In this document: positions 6,292-7,251 of the stretch, piece after piece
How positions within the stretch are numbered: position 1 is the stretch's first letter
Layout: the number at the start of each line of letters is the position of its first letter
Assembly (NCBI GenBank): GCA_007116835.1
Contig: SKHS01000145.1
Coordinates: 1 to 7,251, forward strand
DNA from: Halomonas sp.
GTDB taxonomy: Bacteria > Pseudomonadota > Gammaproteobacteria > Pseudomonadales > Halomonadaceae
DNA length: 7,251 nt
Direction of reading: 5' to 3'
Translations under genes and position numbers: made by a program
The notes under the pieces: generated by a model
The model's input: only the letters and a program-made list of their open reading frames with translations
The model's database searches: none
What the model was told of the DNA's origin: nothing

Positions 6292-7059
6292 TTAATCGTT
6301 ATCGTTGACACCTGCGCCAGCACCGCTTCGAGAAGCTTCGGAGGACTCCACCAGAATACGATGTGCCAGCGTTTTCAGGCGTACCCATATCGCATCATCC
6401 ACGTCGATACCTTCCTGTAGAGACCGCTCGCGGCAGGCCATCAGGTCGGATTCTGAATGACGCGCCAGCAGATCAAGGTCGTGGTCCGCGCCCAGGGAAG
6501 GAAGTAACTCAACATGGTTGGCCATTACCAGGGTGATGCCGTCGTTGGGTTCGTTTTCTTCTGGTACATCGCGCACTGAATAGATGCGTACTTCAGGCGT
6601 CGAGTGGCCAGCGCGAAAGCCCACGACCTGCTCGGTCAGCGGCTCCTGGGCATTGCGCCAGAAAGCAGTAATGTTGATACCCCGCCCGGCCAGGCGTGAA
6701 AGGTAGCCCATAATCAGCTGGCGATTATGGCAGCGGCGGATCTTGACCACTGATAGCCCCCGCGCACGGGCCTTAGCAAAGCCCAGCTCGGTGGCTAAGC
6801 TAATACTACGCAGCACGCTCTGGCCATGGCCGTCGAGTACCGCCAGGTCGCCATCCTGATAGATCACCTTAGGTAGAGATTCCGGGTCTTCTTCAAGCAA
6901 GAAGTCCAGGCCACGATTGAGTTGTTCAACCGCATTGAAACCATGGCACTGCATCCAAGCCACCATGTCAGCAGCATCGGCGGCATCGCCATCTTCAAAC
7001 CCAATGCCAGTGAAGGCTTTTCGGCACAGCCCCTGTAGCTCGTTGAAGGAGACTTTCAT
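6292..7059 (-). CDS. DUF3726-type protein with Ldh2-like N-terminal half
   Basis: A 255-aa cytoplasmic protein with no signal peptide or membrane segment, probably of the DUF3726 family. The start MKVSFNELQGLCRKA and the tail SEASRSGAGAGVNDND look like that family; this is recalled, not searched. The first ~135 residues also follow the pattern of Ldh2-type malate/lactate dehydrogenases: a helical start, HG at 39-40 before a later R, LAVLDGHGQSVL (72-83), AKARARGLSVVKIRRCHNR (95-113) and AGRGINITAF. The NAD-binding GTNP part of those ~340-aa enzymes is not seen, so catalysis is doubtful. Its ATG overlaps the previous gene's stop by one base (TAATG), with GGAGG (complement of 7066-7070) in front, so translational coupling is likely. 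It is followed 21 nt later by a Rid-family gene. The function is unknown. Confidence 0.65.
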   Translation of the reverse strand: MKVSFNELQGLCRKAFTGIGFEDGDAADAADMVAWMQCHGFNAVEQLNRGLDFLLEEDPESLPKVIYQDGDLAVLDGHGQSVLRSISLATELGFAKARARGLSVVKIRRCHNRQLIMGYLSRLAGRGINITAFWRNAQEPLTEQVVGFRAGHSTPEVRIYSVRDVPEENEPNDGITLVMANHVELLPSLGADHDLDLLARHSESDLMACRERSLQEGIDVDDAIWVRLKTLAHRILVESSEASRSGAGAGVNDND

Positions 7060-7250
7060 TATCTTCCTCCATGCGCAGGTTGATTGACATGAGACGCCGC
7101 TGACTCGGCATGAGGCGATAGCCCGGCCGCGCCAACGACACCGTTTTCAAGCGTTGGCTGCAGCGGAAAACTCCAGTCATCAAAATGGCTGAGATCCTGC
7201 GGCTCGGTGTTGAGTTCTTCCACCAGCGGCGCGCCCTGAAACAGGGTGAT
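7059..7250 (-). CDS. C-terminal end of an unidentified upstream gene (partial)
   Basis: An open frame runs in from the right edge for 63 codons and ends in TAA that shares its last base with the ATG of the DUF3726-type gene. The visible part begins ITLFQGAPLVEELNTEP, passes through SHFDDWSFPL, and ends in a Gly/Ala/Ser/His-rich stretch finishing QPAHGGR. I do not recognise it. The stop-start overlap, the strong ribosome binding site of the next gene inside its last codons, and the matching strand support a real coding frame and a three-gene operon. The low-complexity tail looks like a disordered C-terminus. The body of the protein lies outside the window. Confidence 0.6.
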   Translation of the reverse strand: MTLFQGAPLVEELNTEPQDLSHFDDWSFPLQPTLENGVVGAAGLSPHAESAASHVNQPAHGGR

Positions 7251-7251
7251 G

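Noticed and set aside
6995..7183. Open - strand frame of 62 codons at the start of the DUF3726-type gene
   Set aside because: It overlaps both the DUF3726-type start and the partial upstream frame; the TAATG-coupled frame has better ribosome binding and context.

Overview
The window looks like ordinary chromosome of a moderately GC-rich gammaproteobacterium. A halophilic/marine Halomonadaceae member (Halomonas-like) is my best guess, from protein character and gene mix; this is an inference, not a proof. It holds seven genes complete or nearly so, plus one partial gene fragment at the right edge. I see no rRNA, tRNA, CRISPR array, insertion sequence or phage gene.

Left block (1-1654, + strand): the C-terminal half of nirB, cut by the window edge, followed by nirD. 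Together they encode the cytoplasmic NADH-dependent siroheme nitrite reductase that makes ammonium. All four siroheme/4Fe-4S cysteines are present in the NirB part. NirD has the Rieske fold without Rieske cluster ligands, as usual for this subunit.

Middle block (1678-4670): a MurR/RpiR-family regulator on the - strand is divergent from a two-gene + strand operon. That operon encodes a class III PLP aminotransferase and a carboxymuconolactone-decarboxylase-like (AhpD-fold) protein with no CxxC pair. The 189-bp AT-rich gap between the divergent genes carries an imperfect 16-bp direct repeat and an inverted repeat that could be operators. The natural reading is a small, locally regulated amine or amino-acid catabolic module of unknown substrate. 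It is the best candidate here for an undescribed system. A 12-bp perfect hairpin follows it.

Right-centre (4849-5742, + strand): a monocistronic six-TM protein of the cation diffusion facilitator fold, whose usual intramembrane metal-binding positions are mostly asparagine.

Right block (5890-7250, - strand): an operon read right to left. It runs from the C-terminal 63 codons of an unidentified gene, to a DUF3726-type protein (start overlapping the previous stop, TAATG), to a Rid-family (YjgF/YER057c/UK114) protein. The DUF3726-type protein has an N-terminal half that resembles Ldh2-type NAD(P)-dependent oxidoreductases. A 63-nt two-stage hairpin (5799-5861) separates this operon from the convergent transporter gene and probably terminates both.
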